From NCBI RefSeq assembly GCF_026151165.2, contig NZ_CP117849.1, positions 1,116,001-1,180,000 on the forward strand: a DNA stretch of 64,000 nt, given 5' to 3'. The translations under genes and the position numbers were made by a program. The notes beneath the pieces were generated by a model. The model was not told where the DNA came from. It saw only the letters and a program-made list of their open reading frames with translations, and did not search any database. Of the stretch, positions 16,569 through 25,131 are shown piece after piece; position 1 is the first letter of the stretch, and every line of letters starts with the position of its first letter. The DNA is from Cryobacterium sp. SO2. GTDB lineage: Bacteria; Actinomycetota; Actinomycetes; Actinomycetales; Microbacteriaceae.

Positions 16569-17903
16569 TTAGCGGTAGACCGTGGGGATGACGGCGTCGC
16601 CGCGGCCGAGCCGGAACGCGTCGATCGGCAGTTCGCGCATCGCCGCGGCATTGTGTTCGCGGGCGAGGCGCGTGCCGGCGGCGCCGAGATAGCGGTCGTC
16701 GACAACGCCGTCCACCATCAGCGGCACCAGCAGCGACCGTTCCACGGTGCCGTCTTCCGCCGGGGAACCGTCGGCCGCAGTGGCGGCCGGTGTTCCGGCA
16801 TCCACCAGCACGACCTCTTCGCGGGCGGTGCCGGTGGCGTCGAGGCGCCGCACCGCATTCTTGCGACCGCCGACGGATGCCTTCGACGCCGACGTCTTCG
16901 CCACAGACACCCATTCGTCTGCGGCGTTCTTGTGCGCCACGAGCTTGTAGACCATGCCGGCCGCCGGGGCGCCTGAGCCGGTGACGAGGGAGGTGCCCAC
17001 GCCGAACGCGTCCACCGGCGAGGCCGACAGCGCGGCGATGGAGAACTCGTCGAGGTCGCTGGTGACGGTGATGCCGGTGTTCACGGCGCCGAGGGAGTCG
17101 AGTTGGGCGCGGGCCGCCGCCGCCACGGTGGGCAGATCACCGGAGTCGATGCGGATCGACCCGAGCCCGGGGCCGGCGACCTGCACGGCCAGCTCGATGC
17201 CGCGCTCGATGTTGTACGTGTCCACAAGCAGGGTGGTCGAGGCGCCGAACGCGTCGACCTGGGCGCGGAAGGCGTCCTCCTCGCTGTCGTGCAACAGCGT
17301 GAAGGAGTGCGCGGCGGTGCCCATGGTGGGGATGCCCCAGCTGCGGCCGGCTTCGAGGTTGCTGGTTGAGGCGAAGCCGGCGATGTACGCGGCGCGGGCG
17401 GCGGCCACGGCGGAGTATTCGCCGGTGCGGCGAGACCCCATCTCGGCCAGCGGCCGGCCCAGGCTCACCGACACCATGCGGGCGGCGGCGCTGGCCACGG
17501 CGCTGTCGTAGTTGAGCACACTGAGAATGAGGGTTTCGAGCACGACGCACTCGGCGAAGGTGCCGTCGACCTGAATGAGCGGGGAGCCGGGGAAGTAGGC
17601 GTCGCCCTCCCGGTAGCCCCAGATGTTGCCGTTGAAGGAGTAGTCCGCGAGCCAGTCGAGGGTGGGCGGGCGCACCACGTTGTTGTCCCGCAGCCAGTCG
17701 AGTTCGGCGTCGCCGAAGCGGAAGTCGCGAATCAGGTCGAGCAGGCGGCCGGTTCCGGCGACGATCCCGTAGCGCCGGCCCGCGGGCAGCCGCCGGGCGA
17801 AGGCCTCGAACATGCACTCGCGGTTCGCGGTGCCGCTCTGGATCGCGGCATCCACCATGGTGAGTTCATAGCGGTCGGTTCGTAGTGCAGAAGACTCGGT
17901 CAC
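16569..17903 (-). CDS. pncB: Nicotinate phosphoribosyltransferase
   Basis: 444 residues, the normal length for the actinobacterial enzyme. It converts nicotinate and PRPP to nicotinate mononucleotide in NAD salvage. Recognised by RTDRYELTMVDAAIQSG at the N-terminus, GSRRTGEYSAVAAARAAYIAGFASTSNL (key residues RR and AAYIAG), the TAAHSFTLLH motif holding the likely phosphohistidine region, SIRIDSGDLP and the GVGTSLVTG phosphate loop. Cytosolic. It is convergent with DUF3039 and lies downstream of the KAS II gene on the same strand, with a 74-nt gap. The ATG at 17903 gives a typical short leader before RTDRYELT. Confidence 0.95.
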   Translation of the reverse strand: MTESSALRTDRYELTMVDAAIQSGTANRECMFEAFARRLPAGRRYGIVAGTGRLLDLIRDFRFGDAELDWLRDNNVVRPPTLDWLADYSFNGNIWGYREGDAYFPGSPLIQVDGTFAECVVLETLILSVLNYDSAVASAAARMVSVSLGRPLAEMGSRRTGEYSAVAAARAAYIAGFASTSNLEAGRSWGIPTMGTAAHSFTLLHDSEEDAFRAQVDAFGASTTLLVDTYNIERGIELAVQVAGPGLGSIRIDSGDLPTVAAAARAQLDSLGAVNTGITVTSDLDEFSIAALSASPVDAFGVGTSLVTGSGAPAAGMVYKLVAHKNAADEWVSVAKTSASKASVGGRKNAVRRLDATGTAREEVVLVDAGTPAATAADGSPAEDGTVERSLLVPLMVDGVVDDRYLGAAGTRLAREHNAAAMRELPIDAFRLGRGDAVIPTVYR

Positions 17904-17977
17904 GCGAGAAGCCTAGCCGCCCCGGCACCGCCGGGGCTGGCCGCCCGCTGCACACCTGTCCGTTGCCGACGCAGTGC

Positions 17978-19210
17978 TTACAGCGCGCCGAAGGCGACGA
18001 TGCAGTTCTGGCCGCCGAAGCCGAAGGCGTTCACCAGAGCGTGCTTGATGGGCTGGATGCGCGCGGTGAGCGGCGTGTAGTCCAGGGTGCACTCCGGGTC
18101 GGGGGTGCGCAGGTTGATCGTCGGCGGCACGATGCCGTTCTTGATCGACAGCGCGCCGACCAGGGCGGAGAGCGCGCCGGCGGCGCCGATCATGTGGCCG
18201 GTCATCGACTTGGGCGCGGTGATCGAGATCTTGTCGGCGAAGTGACGCAGCGACTGGCGGATGGCGAGGGTCTCGGCCTTGTCGTTCGCCTGGGTGGAGG
18301 TGCCGTGGGCCACGATCATGTCGATGTCGGCCGGGTTGAGCTTGCTCTTGTCCAGGGCCCGGGTGATGGCCTGGCTGGCGTACTGACCGGTCGGGTCGGG
18401 GGCCACAATGCTGAAACCGTCGCTGGTGAGGGCGCCGCCGAGGACCTCGGCGTATACCCGCGCTCCGCGGGCACGGGCGTGCGAGAGCAGCTCCATGACG
18501 AAAACTACGGCGCCCTCGCCGAAGACGAGCCCGTTGCGGTTCGCGTCGAACGGGCGGCTGGCCTCGGTGGGCTCCTCGTTGTGGGTGGACGCGGCGTGCA
18601 TGGCGTTCAGCCCGGCGAACATGACCGGGGTGATTGCCGCTTCGACGCCGCCGGCGATGACCACGTCGGCGTCTCCCATCACGAGCATGGTGCGGGCTTC
18701 GAGCAGGGCGTAGGCGCCGCTCGCGCAGGCCAGGGCGCTGGCATTGACCGGGCCGTGCACACCCAGGTCGATGGCGATCTCGCAGGCGGCCATGTTCATC
18801 AGCGACTGCGGAACGAAGCGGGGGGAGATTCGGCGGGCGCTGCCGGCATTGACGTGCTCGGTGGCATCCTGGATCTCGGCGTAACCGGACACGGCGCTGT
18901 TCACGATGACGGCGGTGTGGATGCCCTCCATCGACGTACCGAACCCGGCGTCGGCGACGGCCTCACGTGCGGCGGCGATGGACATCTGCGAGGCCCGGGA
19001 GGCGCGTTTGACCTGCTTGATCGACATCCGGGTGGCCGGGTCGAAGTCTTTGACCTCGCCGGCGATCTGGGTGGGCAGGTCGGTGGCGTCGAACTGGGTG
19101 ATGCGGGCGACGCCGCTGCGACCGTTGGTCAGGCCGTCCCAGGTTTCGCTCCACGAGTTGCCGAGCGGCGTGAGGGCTCCCAGTCCGGTGATTACGACTC
19201 GATCATTCAT
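17978..19210 (-). CDS. fabF: Beta-ketoacyl-ACP synthase II (KAS II)
   Basis: 410 residues. The condensing enzyme extends acyl-ACP with malonyl-ACP in type II fatty acid synthesis. The catalytic Cys162 (SALACASGA), His302 (VAHGTSTQANDKAE) and His339 (KSMTGHMIGAAG) are all present, as is the C-terminal NAFGFGGQN loop. I set the start at ATG 19210 (MNDRVVITGLGALTPLG): GAGGAG lies nine bases upstream, and the overlapping upstream ATG 19219 has the same sequence abutting it with no spacing. It stands alone here, not in the usual fabD-fabH-acpP-fabF cluster, so it may be a second copy or a dedicated synthase. Confidence 0.93.
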   Translation of the reverse strand: MNDRVVITGLGALTPLGNSWSETWDGLTNGRSGVARITQFDATDLPTQIAGEVKDFDPATRMSIKQVKRASRASQMSIAAAREAVADAGFGTSMEGIHTAVIVNSAVSGYAEIQDATEHVNAGSARRISPRFVPQSLMNMAACEIAIDLGVHGPVNASALACASGAYALLEARTMLVMGDADVVIAGGVEAAITPVMFAGLNAMHAASTHNEEPTEASRPFDANRNGLVFGEGAVVFVMELLSHARARGARVYAEVLGGALTSDGFSIVAPDPTGQYASQAITRALDKSKLNPADIDMIVAHGTSTQANDKAETLAIRQSLRHFADKISITAPKSMTGHMIGAAGALSALVGALSIKNGIVPPTINLRTPDPECTLDYTPLTARIQPIKHALVNAFGFGGQNCIVAFGAL

Positions 19211-19388
19211 GACGATCATCTCCTCAGACGGCGCGAGGGACGTCTCCGGTGCGGGCTCTGTCTGGTTGACCTGGCCCACATGCCGAGTGTAGTTACGGGT
19301 ATATACGTCTCCACGTACGTTGGAGCGTTCTGGGCATATAGCGGTGTCACGCCGGGGCCGATGCCGGACCCGGCTAGGCTTGGTGGTC

Positions 19389-20261
19389 GTGACGGATGCA
19401 CCGATTGGGATTTTCGACTCCGGCGTGGGCGGACTGACCGTCGCCCGGGCTATCAAGGACCAACTGCCCAACGAGTCGATCCTCTACATCGGCGATACGG
19501 CCCATTCGCCGTACGGGCCGAAGAAGATCGCCGATGTGCGCGAGTACGCGCTCGAGGTTCTCGACGACCTGGTGGCCCAGGATGTGAAGTTGCTGGTAAT
19601 CGCCTGCAACACCGCATCGGCCGCCGTGTTGCGCGATGCCCGGGAGCGTTACAGCGTTCCCGTGATCGAGGTGATCCAACCAGCCGTGCGCCGTGCCGTG
19701 GGCACCACGCGTAATAAACGGGTCGGCGTCATCGGCACGGCGGGAACCGTGAACTCCCGGGCCTACAACGATGCCTTCGCCGCCGCGACCGACATCCAAC
19801 TGTTCTCCCAGGCCTGCCCGCGCTTCGTGGAATTCGTCGAATCCGGTGTCACCACGGGCGACGAGGTGCTGCGGGTCGCCGAGGAATATCTCGCCCCGCT
19901 CAAGGCCGCCGACGTGGACACGCTCGTGCTCGGCTGCACCCACTACCCGTTCCTGCGCGGCGTGATCTCCTATGTCATGGGCGACTCCGTGACGCTGGTG
20001 TCCAGCCACACCGAGACCGCGAACGACGTCTACCGGACCCTGGTGGGGCAGGGCCTCGAACGCGTCGAGATCGCACCGCCCACCTACCGTTACGAGGCCA
20101 CCGGCGACAGCGCCGACGACTTCCTCCGCCTGGCGCATCGCCTGCTCGGCCCGGAGATCTCCAGGGTCGACCTGGTCGCCACGGGCACCATCAGTCTCAG
20201 CGAGGTGGCCAGACTGGCCGCGTCGTCCACCACACCGCGTTTTTTCAAGGAGAACCCGTGA
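19389..20261 (+). CDS. murI: Glutamate racemase
   Basis: 290 residues. It makes D-glutamate for peptidoglycan. Both catalytic cysteine regions are visible: IACNTASA (after IFDSGVGGLTVARAI at the start) and LGCTHYPFL. The start is GTG 19389 (VTDAPIGIFDSG) or GTG 19383; the longer in-frame reading to 19320 adds non-family residues. It opens a compact operon with rph and rdgB: the murI TGA overlaps the rph GTG by four bases. It is divergent from fabF across a 178-bp intergenic region that must hold promoters for both. Confidence 0.95.
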   Translation: MTDAPIGIFDSGVGGLTVARAIKDQLPNESILYIGDTAHSPYGPKKIADVREYALEVLDDLVAQDVKLLVIACNTASAAVLRDARERYSVPVIEVIQPAVRRAVGTTRNKRVGVIGTAGTVNSRAYNDAFAAATDIQLFSQACPRFVEFVESGVTTGDEVLRVAEEYLAPLKAADVDTLVLGCTHYPFLRGVISYVMGDSVTLVSSHTETANDVYRTLVGQGLERVEIAPPTYRYEATGDSADDFLRLAHRLLGPEISRVDLVATGTISLSEVARLAASSTTPRFFKENP

Positions 20262-20992
20262 CCGACATCCTGCGCGCCGATGGCCGCACCAACGACCAGC
20301 TGCGCCCCGTCACCATCGAACGTGGCTGGAGCGACCAGGCCGAAGGCTCCGCACTGATCTCCTTCGGGCGCACCAAGGTGCTCGCGACGGCGTCGTTCAC
20401 CAACGGTGTGCCGCGCTGGATGGCCGGCAAGGGCAAGGGCTGGGTCACCGCCGAGTATTCGATGCTGCCCCGCTCGACCAACTCCCGGATGGACCGCGAA
20501 TCGGTCAAGGGCCGCATCGGTGGCCGCACCCACGAGATCAGCCGACTGATCGGCCGGAGCCTCCGCGCCGTCGTCGACATGAAGGCGCTCGGCGAGAACA
20601 CCATCGTCATCGACTGCGACGTGCTGCAGGCGGATGGTGGCACGCGCACCGCCGCGATCACCGGCGCGTATGTGGCCCTGGCCGACGCCCTCGAGTGGGG
20701 CCGCGAGAAGAAGTTCATCGCCCAGAAGGCCCAGCCGCTCACCGACAGCGTCGCCGCCGTCTCCGTGGGCATCATCGCCGGGGTGCCGATGCTCGACCTG
20801 GCCTACACCGAAGACTCGCGCGCCGAGACCGACATGAACGTTGTCGTCACCGGCCGCGGCAAGTTCATCGAGGTTCAGGGCACGGCCGAGGGCGCCCCCT
20901 TCGACCGCACCGAGCTCAACTCCCTGCTCGACCTCGCTCTCGCCGGTGCGATCACCCTCACCGACCTGCAGAAGACCACCCTGGGTCGCTGA
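20258..20992 (+). CDS. rph: Ribonuclease PH
   Basis: 244 residues. A phosphorolytic 3'-5' exoribonuclease that trims tRNA precursors, working as a hexamer. Recognised by RADGRTNDQLRPVTIERGWSDQ, the RSTNSRMDRESVKGRIGGRT substrate-binding segment (shown here as one motif region, res about 65-90), IDCDVLQADGGTRTAAITG and the VTGRGKFIEVQGTAEG C-terminus. GTG start in a GTGA overlap with murI. rdgB follows after one base. The murI-rph-rdgB order is common in actinobacteria. Confidence 0.96.
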   Translation: MTDILRADGRTNDQLRPVTIERGWSDQAEGSALISFGRTKVLATASFTNGVPRWMAGKGKGWVTAEYSMLPRSTNSRMDRESVKGRIGGRTHEISRLIGRSLRAVVDMKALGENTIVIDCDVLQADGGTRTAAITGAYVALADALEWGREKKFIAQKAQPLTDSVAAVSVGIIAGVPMLDLAYTEDSRAETDMNVVVTGRGKFIEVQGTAEGAPFDRTELNSLLDLALAGAITLTDLQKTTLGR

Positions 20993-20993
20993 C

Positions 20994-21584
20994 ATGCGCG
21001 TCGTTCTCGCCACCCACAACGCCCACAAGGTCGAGGAGCTGCGCCGGATCCTCGCGCCCATGCTGCCCGACCTCGACGTGCTGGCCTACGACGGCCCGGA
21101 GCCGATTGAGAACGGCGCGACCTTCACCGAGAACGCGCTGATCAAAGCGCGCGCCGCAGCCGCGCACACCGGACTGCCGGCCATCGCCGACGACTCCGGC
21201 ATCTGCGTGGACGTGCTGGGCGGCGCCCCAGGCATCTTCTCCGCCCGCTGGGGCGGCCCGGCCAGGGACTCCGAGGAGAACCTGCGACTGCTGCTCTGGC
21301 AGATCAGCGACATGAGCGACGAACACCGCGCCGGCCACTTCACCTGCGTGGCCGCGCTGGCCCTGCCGAACGGTGTGGAACGGGCCGTCACGGGGGAGTG
21401 GCCGGGGCGCATCCTGCGCGAGGCCGCCGGCGGCGGCGGCTTCGGGTACGACCCGATCTTCCAGCCGGACGGACACGACGTGTCGGCCGCCGAGTTGCCC
21501 GCCGACGTGAAGAACGCCGAGAGCCACCGTGCGATCGCGTTCGCGGCGCTCGGCCCGGTTCTCACCGAGCTTTTGGCCGGCTGA
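20994..21584 (+). CDS. rdgB: RdgB/HAM1 family XTP/dITP diphosphatase
   Basis: 196 residues. It hydrolyses non-canonical purine nucleotides (dITP, XTP) to monophosphates, keeping them out of DNA and RNA. The start MRVVLATHNAHKVEEL carries the (S/T)xNxxK motif; ADDSGICVDVLGGAPGIFSARW is the catalytic core; GFGYDPIFQPDG and the AESHRAIAF tail complete the family pattern. ATG 20994 was preferred over a longer in-frame reading that would overlap rph deeply. It is the last gene of the murI-rph-rdgB operon. Confidence 0.96.
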   Translation: MRVVLATHNAHKVEELRRILAPMLPDLDVLAYDGPEPIENGATFTENALIKARAAAAHTGLPAIADDSGICVDVLGGAPGIFSARWGGPARDSEENLRLLLWQISDMSDEHRAGHFTCVAALALPNGVERAVTGEWPGRILREAAGGGGFGYDPIFQPDGHDVSAAELPADVKNAESHRAIAFAALGPVLTELLAG

Positions 21585-21601
21585 CCAGGCTGTGCCGTCC
21601 G

Positions 21602-21620
21602 TGAGGTTAGGTCAACCTCA
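21602..21620 (+). promoter_or_regulatory. DtxR/IdeR-family iron- or manganese-box-like operator
   Basis: TGAGGTTAGGTCAACCTCA matches the DtxR/IdeR consensus at 15 of 19 positions and is palindromic at 7 of 9 pairs. It lies 76 nt upstream of the CDF exporter start, so that gene may be metal-regulated. Confidence 0.55.
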
Positions 21621-21695
21621 GTTGCTGAGAACGGCACTCATTCCCAACTAGCGGCCGGGCTGGCTTTCGCCGGTGCGGCCTCGTAGCGTTGAAGC

Positions 21696-22616
21696 ATGGG
21701 CCACGATCACGCATCCGCATCGACGAATAATCGCGCTCGCCTGTCGATCGCGATCGGCCTCGTCGCGGCGGTGCTGGTCGTCGAGACCGTGGGTGCCTGG
21801 TTCACCGGATCCCTGGCGCTGCTGGCCGATGCCGGCCACATGTTCTCCGACCTTGCCGGCTTGATCATCGCGCTCACCGCCACTATCGTCGCCGCTCGTC
21901 CGGCCACCGACCGGCAGACCTTCGGCTACCAGCGGGCCGAAGTCTTCGGCGCGCTGCTCAATGGCCTGATCCTGCTGGTTGTGGCTGGCTTCGTCGTCGT
22001 CGGCGCGATCAGCCGGCTGATCGCCGGTGACCCCGGGGAAGTGTTGGCCGCCCCGATGCTTGTGGTCGCCGTGATCGGCCTCGTCGCGAACGTCGTCGGG
22101 ATCCTGCTGCTGCGCCCCGCCGCCGCCGGCTCGATCAACATGCGCGGCGCCTACCTCGAAGTTCTGGGTGACGCGCTGGGCTCGGTGGCCGTGATCGTGG
22201 CCGCCATCGTCATCCTCACCACGGGCTTCGCCCAGGCCGACGCCATTGCGTCGCTGGTCATCGCCGCGATGATCGTGCCCCGCGCCTTCGGGCTGCTGCG
22301 GGACGTCGTGCGGGTGTTCAGCGAGTCGGTTCCGGCCGACACCGATGTGCGCGCCATCCGGGAGCACCTGGAGGGCACCGTGGGCGTCGTGGCGGTGCAC
22401 GATGTGCACGTGTGGGCGATCACCTCGGGCTCGCACGTGTTCAGCGCCCACGTTGTGGTCGAACCCGAACTGTTGGCCGCCGGCAGGTCGGGTGAGCTGC
22501 TGAGCGAACTATCCGAGTGCCTGTCGCACCACTTCGACGTCGAGCACTCCACGTTCCAGCTCGAACCGGCCGATCATGCGGCGGATGCGGAACACGAGCA
22601 CCACTCGCACCGCTAG
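21696..22616 (+). CDS. Cation diffusion facilitator (CDF) family metal exporter
   Basis: 306 residues. Six membrane helices are followed by a cytoplasmic C-terminal domain. Metal-site hallmarks: His-rich N-terminus (GHDHA), SLALLADAGHMFSDLAGL in helix 2 (HxxxD), and RGAYLEVLGDALGSVAVI in helix 5 (the second site, with HxxxD replaced by E/LGDALGS). The C-terminus is His-rich (EHEHHSHR). CDF proteins export Zn2+, Fe2+, Mn2+ or Co2+ using the proton gradient. The iron-box-like palindrome upstream suggests iron or manganese, though the helix-5 His/Glu variation means metal preference should not be guessed further. Confidence 0.92.
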   Translation: MGHDHASASTNNRARLSIAIGLVAAVLVVETVGAWFTGSLALLADAGHMFSDLAGLIIALTATIVAARPATDRQTFGYQRAEVFGALLNGLILLVVAGFVVVGAISRLIAGDPGEVLAAPMLVVAVIGLVANVVGILLLRPAAAGSINMRGAYLEVLGDALGSVAVIVAAIVILTTGFAQADAIASLVIAAMIVPRAFGLLRDVVRVFSESVPADTDVRAIREHLEGTVGVVAVHDVHVWAITSGSHVFSAHVVVEPELLAAGRSGELLSELSECLSHHFDVEHSTFQLEPADHAADAEHEHHSHR

Positions 22617-22646
22617 CGCAACTCCAACCGCGCAGGCTGCGGGGCG

Positions 22647-23381
22647 TCAGGCCTCGTGCTTGCCGTCGTTGTTGGTGTCGAAGGTCTCGGGGTCGAGCAC
22701 GAGCTTCTCGGGGTCGACGCTGGTGCCGGCGCGCGCCTCGCGGCGGGCCTTCACCATGGACTGGATGTAGTGGTAAATGGTGGGGATCAGTGTGATCACG
22801 ACGGCGCCGAGCAGGATCAGGTCGATGTAGTCGCGCACGAAGTCGGCCAGCGGCGGAATGTAGCCGAGGAAGTAGCCGAAGAAGGTGAGGCCGGCGCCCC
22901 AGATCATGGCGCCGATGAAGTTATACAGGCTGTACTTGCGGTAGTCCATGTGCCCGACACCCGCGGCCACAGGGGCGAAGGTGCGCACGATCGGCACGAA
23001 GCGGGCGGCGATCACGGCGAAGCCGCCGAAGCGGACGAAGAAGGCGTTCGTGCGTTGCACGTTCTTGACGCTGAACAGGCCGGATTCCTTGCGTTCGAAC
23101 ACCCGCGGGCCGAGGCGGTGCCCGATCAGGTAGCCCACCTCGCCACCGAGGAACGCGGCACCGCCGATGGCCAGGGCCACCCACCAGATGTCGATCTTGA
23201 TGATGTCGAAGAACACGAACAGGCCGGTGATCACCAGAAGCGTGTCACCGGGGAGGAGGAATCCGATCAGGAGGCCGGTCTCGGCGAAGACGATCGCACA
23301 CACGCCCAGCAACGCCCAGGGCCCGAATCCGTTGATAAGGATCTCCGGGTCGAGCCACGGGATGAGTGCGGTGTTAATCAC
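22647..23381 (-). CDS. DedA family integral membrane protein (SNARE-associated type)
   Basis: 244 residues, six or so helices with re-entrant hairpins. Recognised by FAETGLLIGFLLPGDTLL (the E..GxxxPxPGE-like motif), GGEVGYLIGHRLG and the arginine motif RFVPIVRTFAPVAAGVGHM. DedA proteins support envelope homeostasis, antimicrobial resistance and phospholipid (undecaprenyl phosphate or related lipid) handling. Its C-terminal tail is long and acidic (ending DTNNDGKHEA). It lies next to a second DedA gene of the same strand, 107 nt away, a tandem paralogue pair. Confidence 0.92.
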   Translation of the reverse strand: MINTALIPWLDPEILINGFGPWALLGVCAIVFAETGLLIGFLLPGDTLLVITGLFVFFDIIKIDIWWVALAIGGAAFLGGEVGYLIGHRLGPRVFERKESGLFSVKNVQRTNAFFVRFGGFAVIAARFVPIVRTFAPVAAGVGHMDYRKYSLYNFIGAMIWGAGLTFFGYFLGYIPPLADFVRDYIDLILLGAVVITLIPTIYHYIQSMVKARREARAGTSVDPEKLVLDPETFDTNNDGKHEA

Positions 23382-23488
23382 GAAGAAAACTCCAGTCGTC
23401 GGCGGCTAGATCGGCCAGTCGGCGGTGATCGCGTGCGTCGCTACAGGTTACCGCGTAATTCACAGGGAAGGCCTGATGAAGGGGTGGG

Positions 23489-24166
23489 CTAACCCCCCAA
23501 TGTGTTGTGAGGTCCGGTGCTCGTGCGCATGGCGAGGCGGTTGTGCGCACGGTCGGCGAACCAGGTGCGCAGACCGAACACAATCGACGCTGTGATGAAG
23601 AAGCCCGCGATGATGTACGCGGCGCTTTTCACCCCGGGGATCGCGGCCGCGTAGTACCCGGTGAGCGTGATGCCCACTCCCCAGGCGAGCGCTCCGACCA
23701 GGTTGCTGGAGAGGAACTTGTAGTAATTCATGCGCCCGACGCCGGCGACCACGGGAACGAAGACCCGCGCCCACGGCATGAATCTGGCCACCACCACGGC
23801 CCACCAGCCGTATTTCAGGTAGAACGACTCGGTCTTCACGATCGCCACTTGGGTGCGCCGGCCGCCGCGCCTGTCGAGATAGCCGCGGCCGTAGCGCCGG
23901 CCGAGGAGGAAACCCACCTGATCGCCGAGGAACGCGGCGATGCCGACGCCGACGGCGAGCACGATGATGTTCAGGCTCGACGTGGAGGCGGCCACGAGCC
24001 CGGCGCCGAACAGGAGGGAGTCACCCGTGATGAACGGGATGAACACGCCCAGGAACAGGGCGGTTCCCGCGAACACGAGCGCCCAGACGAGCAGGTAGAA
24101 CACCACGACACCCGCGCTCGCGACGAAGTCGCTGAGCTGGCCGTCCAGTGCCGCGGTGCGCAACAT
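23489..24166 (-). CDS. DedA family integral membrane protein, second copy
   Basis: 225 residues. Same fold as the neighbouring gene, with FLGVFIPFITGDSLL, FLGDQVGFLLGRRYG and RFMPWARVFVPVVAGVGRMNYYKF as matching blocks. Identity to the adjacent paralogue is clearly partial, so the duplication is old or the two were acquired separately. It is three bases downstream of the heme oxygenase stop, so it is co-transcribed with it and probably lies under the same iron-box control. The ATG at 24166 falls at the expected start of the first helix. Confidence 0.9.
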   Translation of the reverse strand: MLRTAALDGQLSDFVASAGVVVFYLLVWALVFAGTALFLGVFIPFITGDSLLFGAGLVAASTSSLNIIVLAVGVGIAAFLGDQVGFLLGRRYGRGYLDRRGGRRTQVAIVKTESFYLKYGWWAVVVARFMPWARVFVPVVAGVGRMNYYKFLSSNLVGALAWGVGITLTGYYAAAIPGVKSAAYIIAGFFITASIVFGLRTWFADRAHNRLAMRTSTGPHNTLGG

Positions 24167-24169
24167 GGC

Positions 24170-24820
24170 CTAGCGCGCCAACCCGTCGAAAACGGCGCCG
24201 TTGTACGTGAAGGCCGCATCGACCTCGGCCACCAGGGTGTCGACATCGGCGGGCGCGAGCGGCAGGGCGTTCAGCCGGTCGCGGTAGGCGCGCTTGTACT
24301 GCACGATATTGTTGATCGCGTCGAACCTGTAGAAACCCAGCTGCTCAGGGGCCGCGCCGTAGTGGCGGGCGACGAGGGCGGCGATGGCCTGGCCGCCGGA
24401 TAGGTCGCCGAGGTAGCGGGTGTAGTGGTGGGCCAGGCACCGCACGCTGTCGGCGCTGGTGAGGGACTGCAGGTGGGAGATGTATTCGGTGGTCGACGGG
24501 AGCGGGGGATGCTCGCGGCGCCAGTCCTGCACCCCGAGCGCGGCCAGGTCGCTTTCGATCGCCGGCAGCCGGTCGAGGGCCGGGTCGAAGATTTCGATGC
24601 GGTCGACCTGGGAGACCCGGTCGACGAGCTGTTCGAGGGCTTCGTAGACCCAGGCGTACTGGCCGAGGTATCGGGTGTAGTCGGCGAGCGACAGATCGCC
24701 GCTCATCAACTCGGTAATGAACGAACGCGTCTCGGTGTCACGGTGCTGGCCGCTCGAGCTGGCGCGAAGATAATCGGCCAGGCTCGGCTGCTGGTCAAGA
24801 GTGTGCGGGGTCGTGTTCAT
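24170..24820 (-). CDS. Heme oxygenase (biliverdin-producing)
   Basis: 216 residues. It opens heme to release iron, biliverdin and CO. The all-helical family is marked by RASSSGQHRDTETRSF, with the proximal heme ligand at His26, and by HHYTRYLGDLSGGQAIA, the distal Gly-rich helix. KRAYRDRLNALPL near the C-terminus matches HmuO and HO-1. An iron box stands 30-48 nt upstream, as for other heme oxygenases. It is followed within four bases by a DedA gene on the same strand and faces away from the tRNA-Leu and the siderophore importer, together suggesting an iron-scavenging regulon. Confidence 0.94.
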   Translation of the reverse strand: MNTTPHTLDQQPSLADYLRASSSGQHRDTETRSFITELMSGDLSLADYTRYLGQYAWVYEALEQLVDRVSQVDRIEIFDPALDRLPAIESDLAALGVQDWRREHPPLPSTTEYISHLQSLTSADSVRCLAHHYTRYLGDLSGGQAIAALVARHYGAAPEQLGFYRFDAINNIVQYKRAYRDRLNALPLAPADVDTLVAEVDAAFTYNGAVFDGLAR

Positions 24821-24849
24821 GGGAGGAACCGATCTGCTTGGTTTGCGAG

Positions 24850-24868
24850 TAAGGCAATCCTAACCTAA
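24850..24868 (-). promoter_or_regulatory. Iron box upstream of the heme oxygenase gene
   Basis: The right half CCTAACCTAA is a perfect half-site and the left half (TAAGGCAAT) matches five of nine positions: 15 of 19 against the DtxR/IdeR consensus. It sits 30 nt upstream of the ATG at 24820. Confidence 0.65.
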
Positions 24869-24955
24869 GCAAATTCCGGTGGCCAGAATTGTGAGGGAGT
24901 TCCTGGAAGCGAACAGCGCACGACTTCAGATGGGTCGATAGCCGGTGTTCGTCGG

Positions 24956-25037
24956 TGCGGGAGAAGGGACTTGAACCCTCACGCCTTACGGCACAGGTAC
25001 CTAAAACCTGCGTGTATACCAATTTCACCACTCCCGC
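24956..25037 (-). tRNA. tRNA-Leu(UAG)
   Basis: 82-nt type II tRNA on the minus strand. Acceptor stem GCGGGAG pairs with CTCCCGC, discriminator A. The anticodon arm CAGGT-TTTAGGT-ACCTG puts UAG in the loop. A long variable arm (GCCGTAAGGC) and GAGGGTTCAAGTCCCTT T-arm are present. CCA is not encoded. Confidence 0.95.
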
Positions 25038-25112
25038 GAGTGCGGCTCCAGTCTAGGGCGCGAGGCGCAGGCTGACCGGAAAAGCCGTCTCGTTCCCAAT
25101 TCTGTCGACAAT

Positions 25113-25131
25113 GTAGGTTAGCCTTGCCTTA
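25113..25131 (+). promoter_or_regulatory. Iron box abutting the siderophore-binding protein start
   Basis: GTAGGTTAGCCTTGCCTTA matches the DtxR/IdeR consensus at 15 of 19, and its last base is the first base of the ATG at 25131. It leaves no room for a normal leader. Confidence 0.65.

Noticed and set aside
18906..19292. Plus-strand frames opposite fabF
   Set aside because: The minus-strand frame carries all catalytic residues of KAS II; the opposite frame shows no domain.
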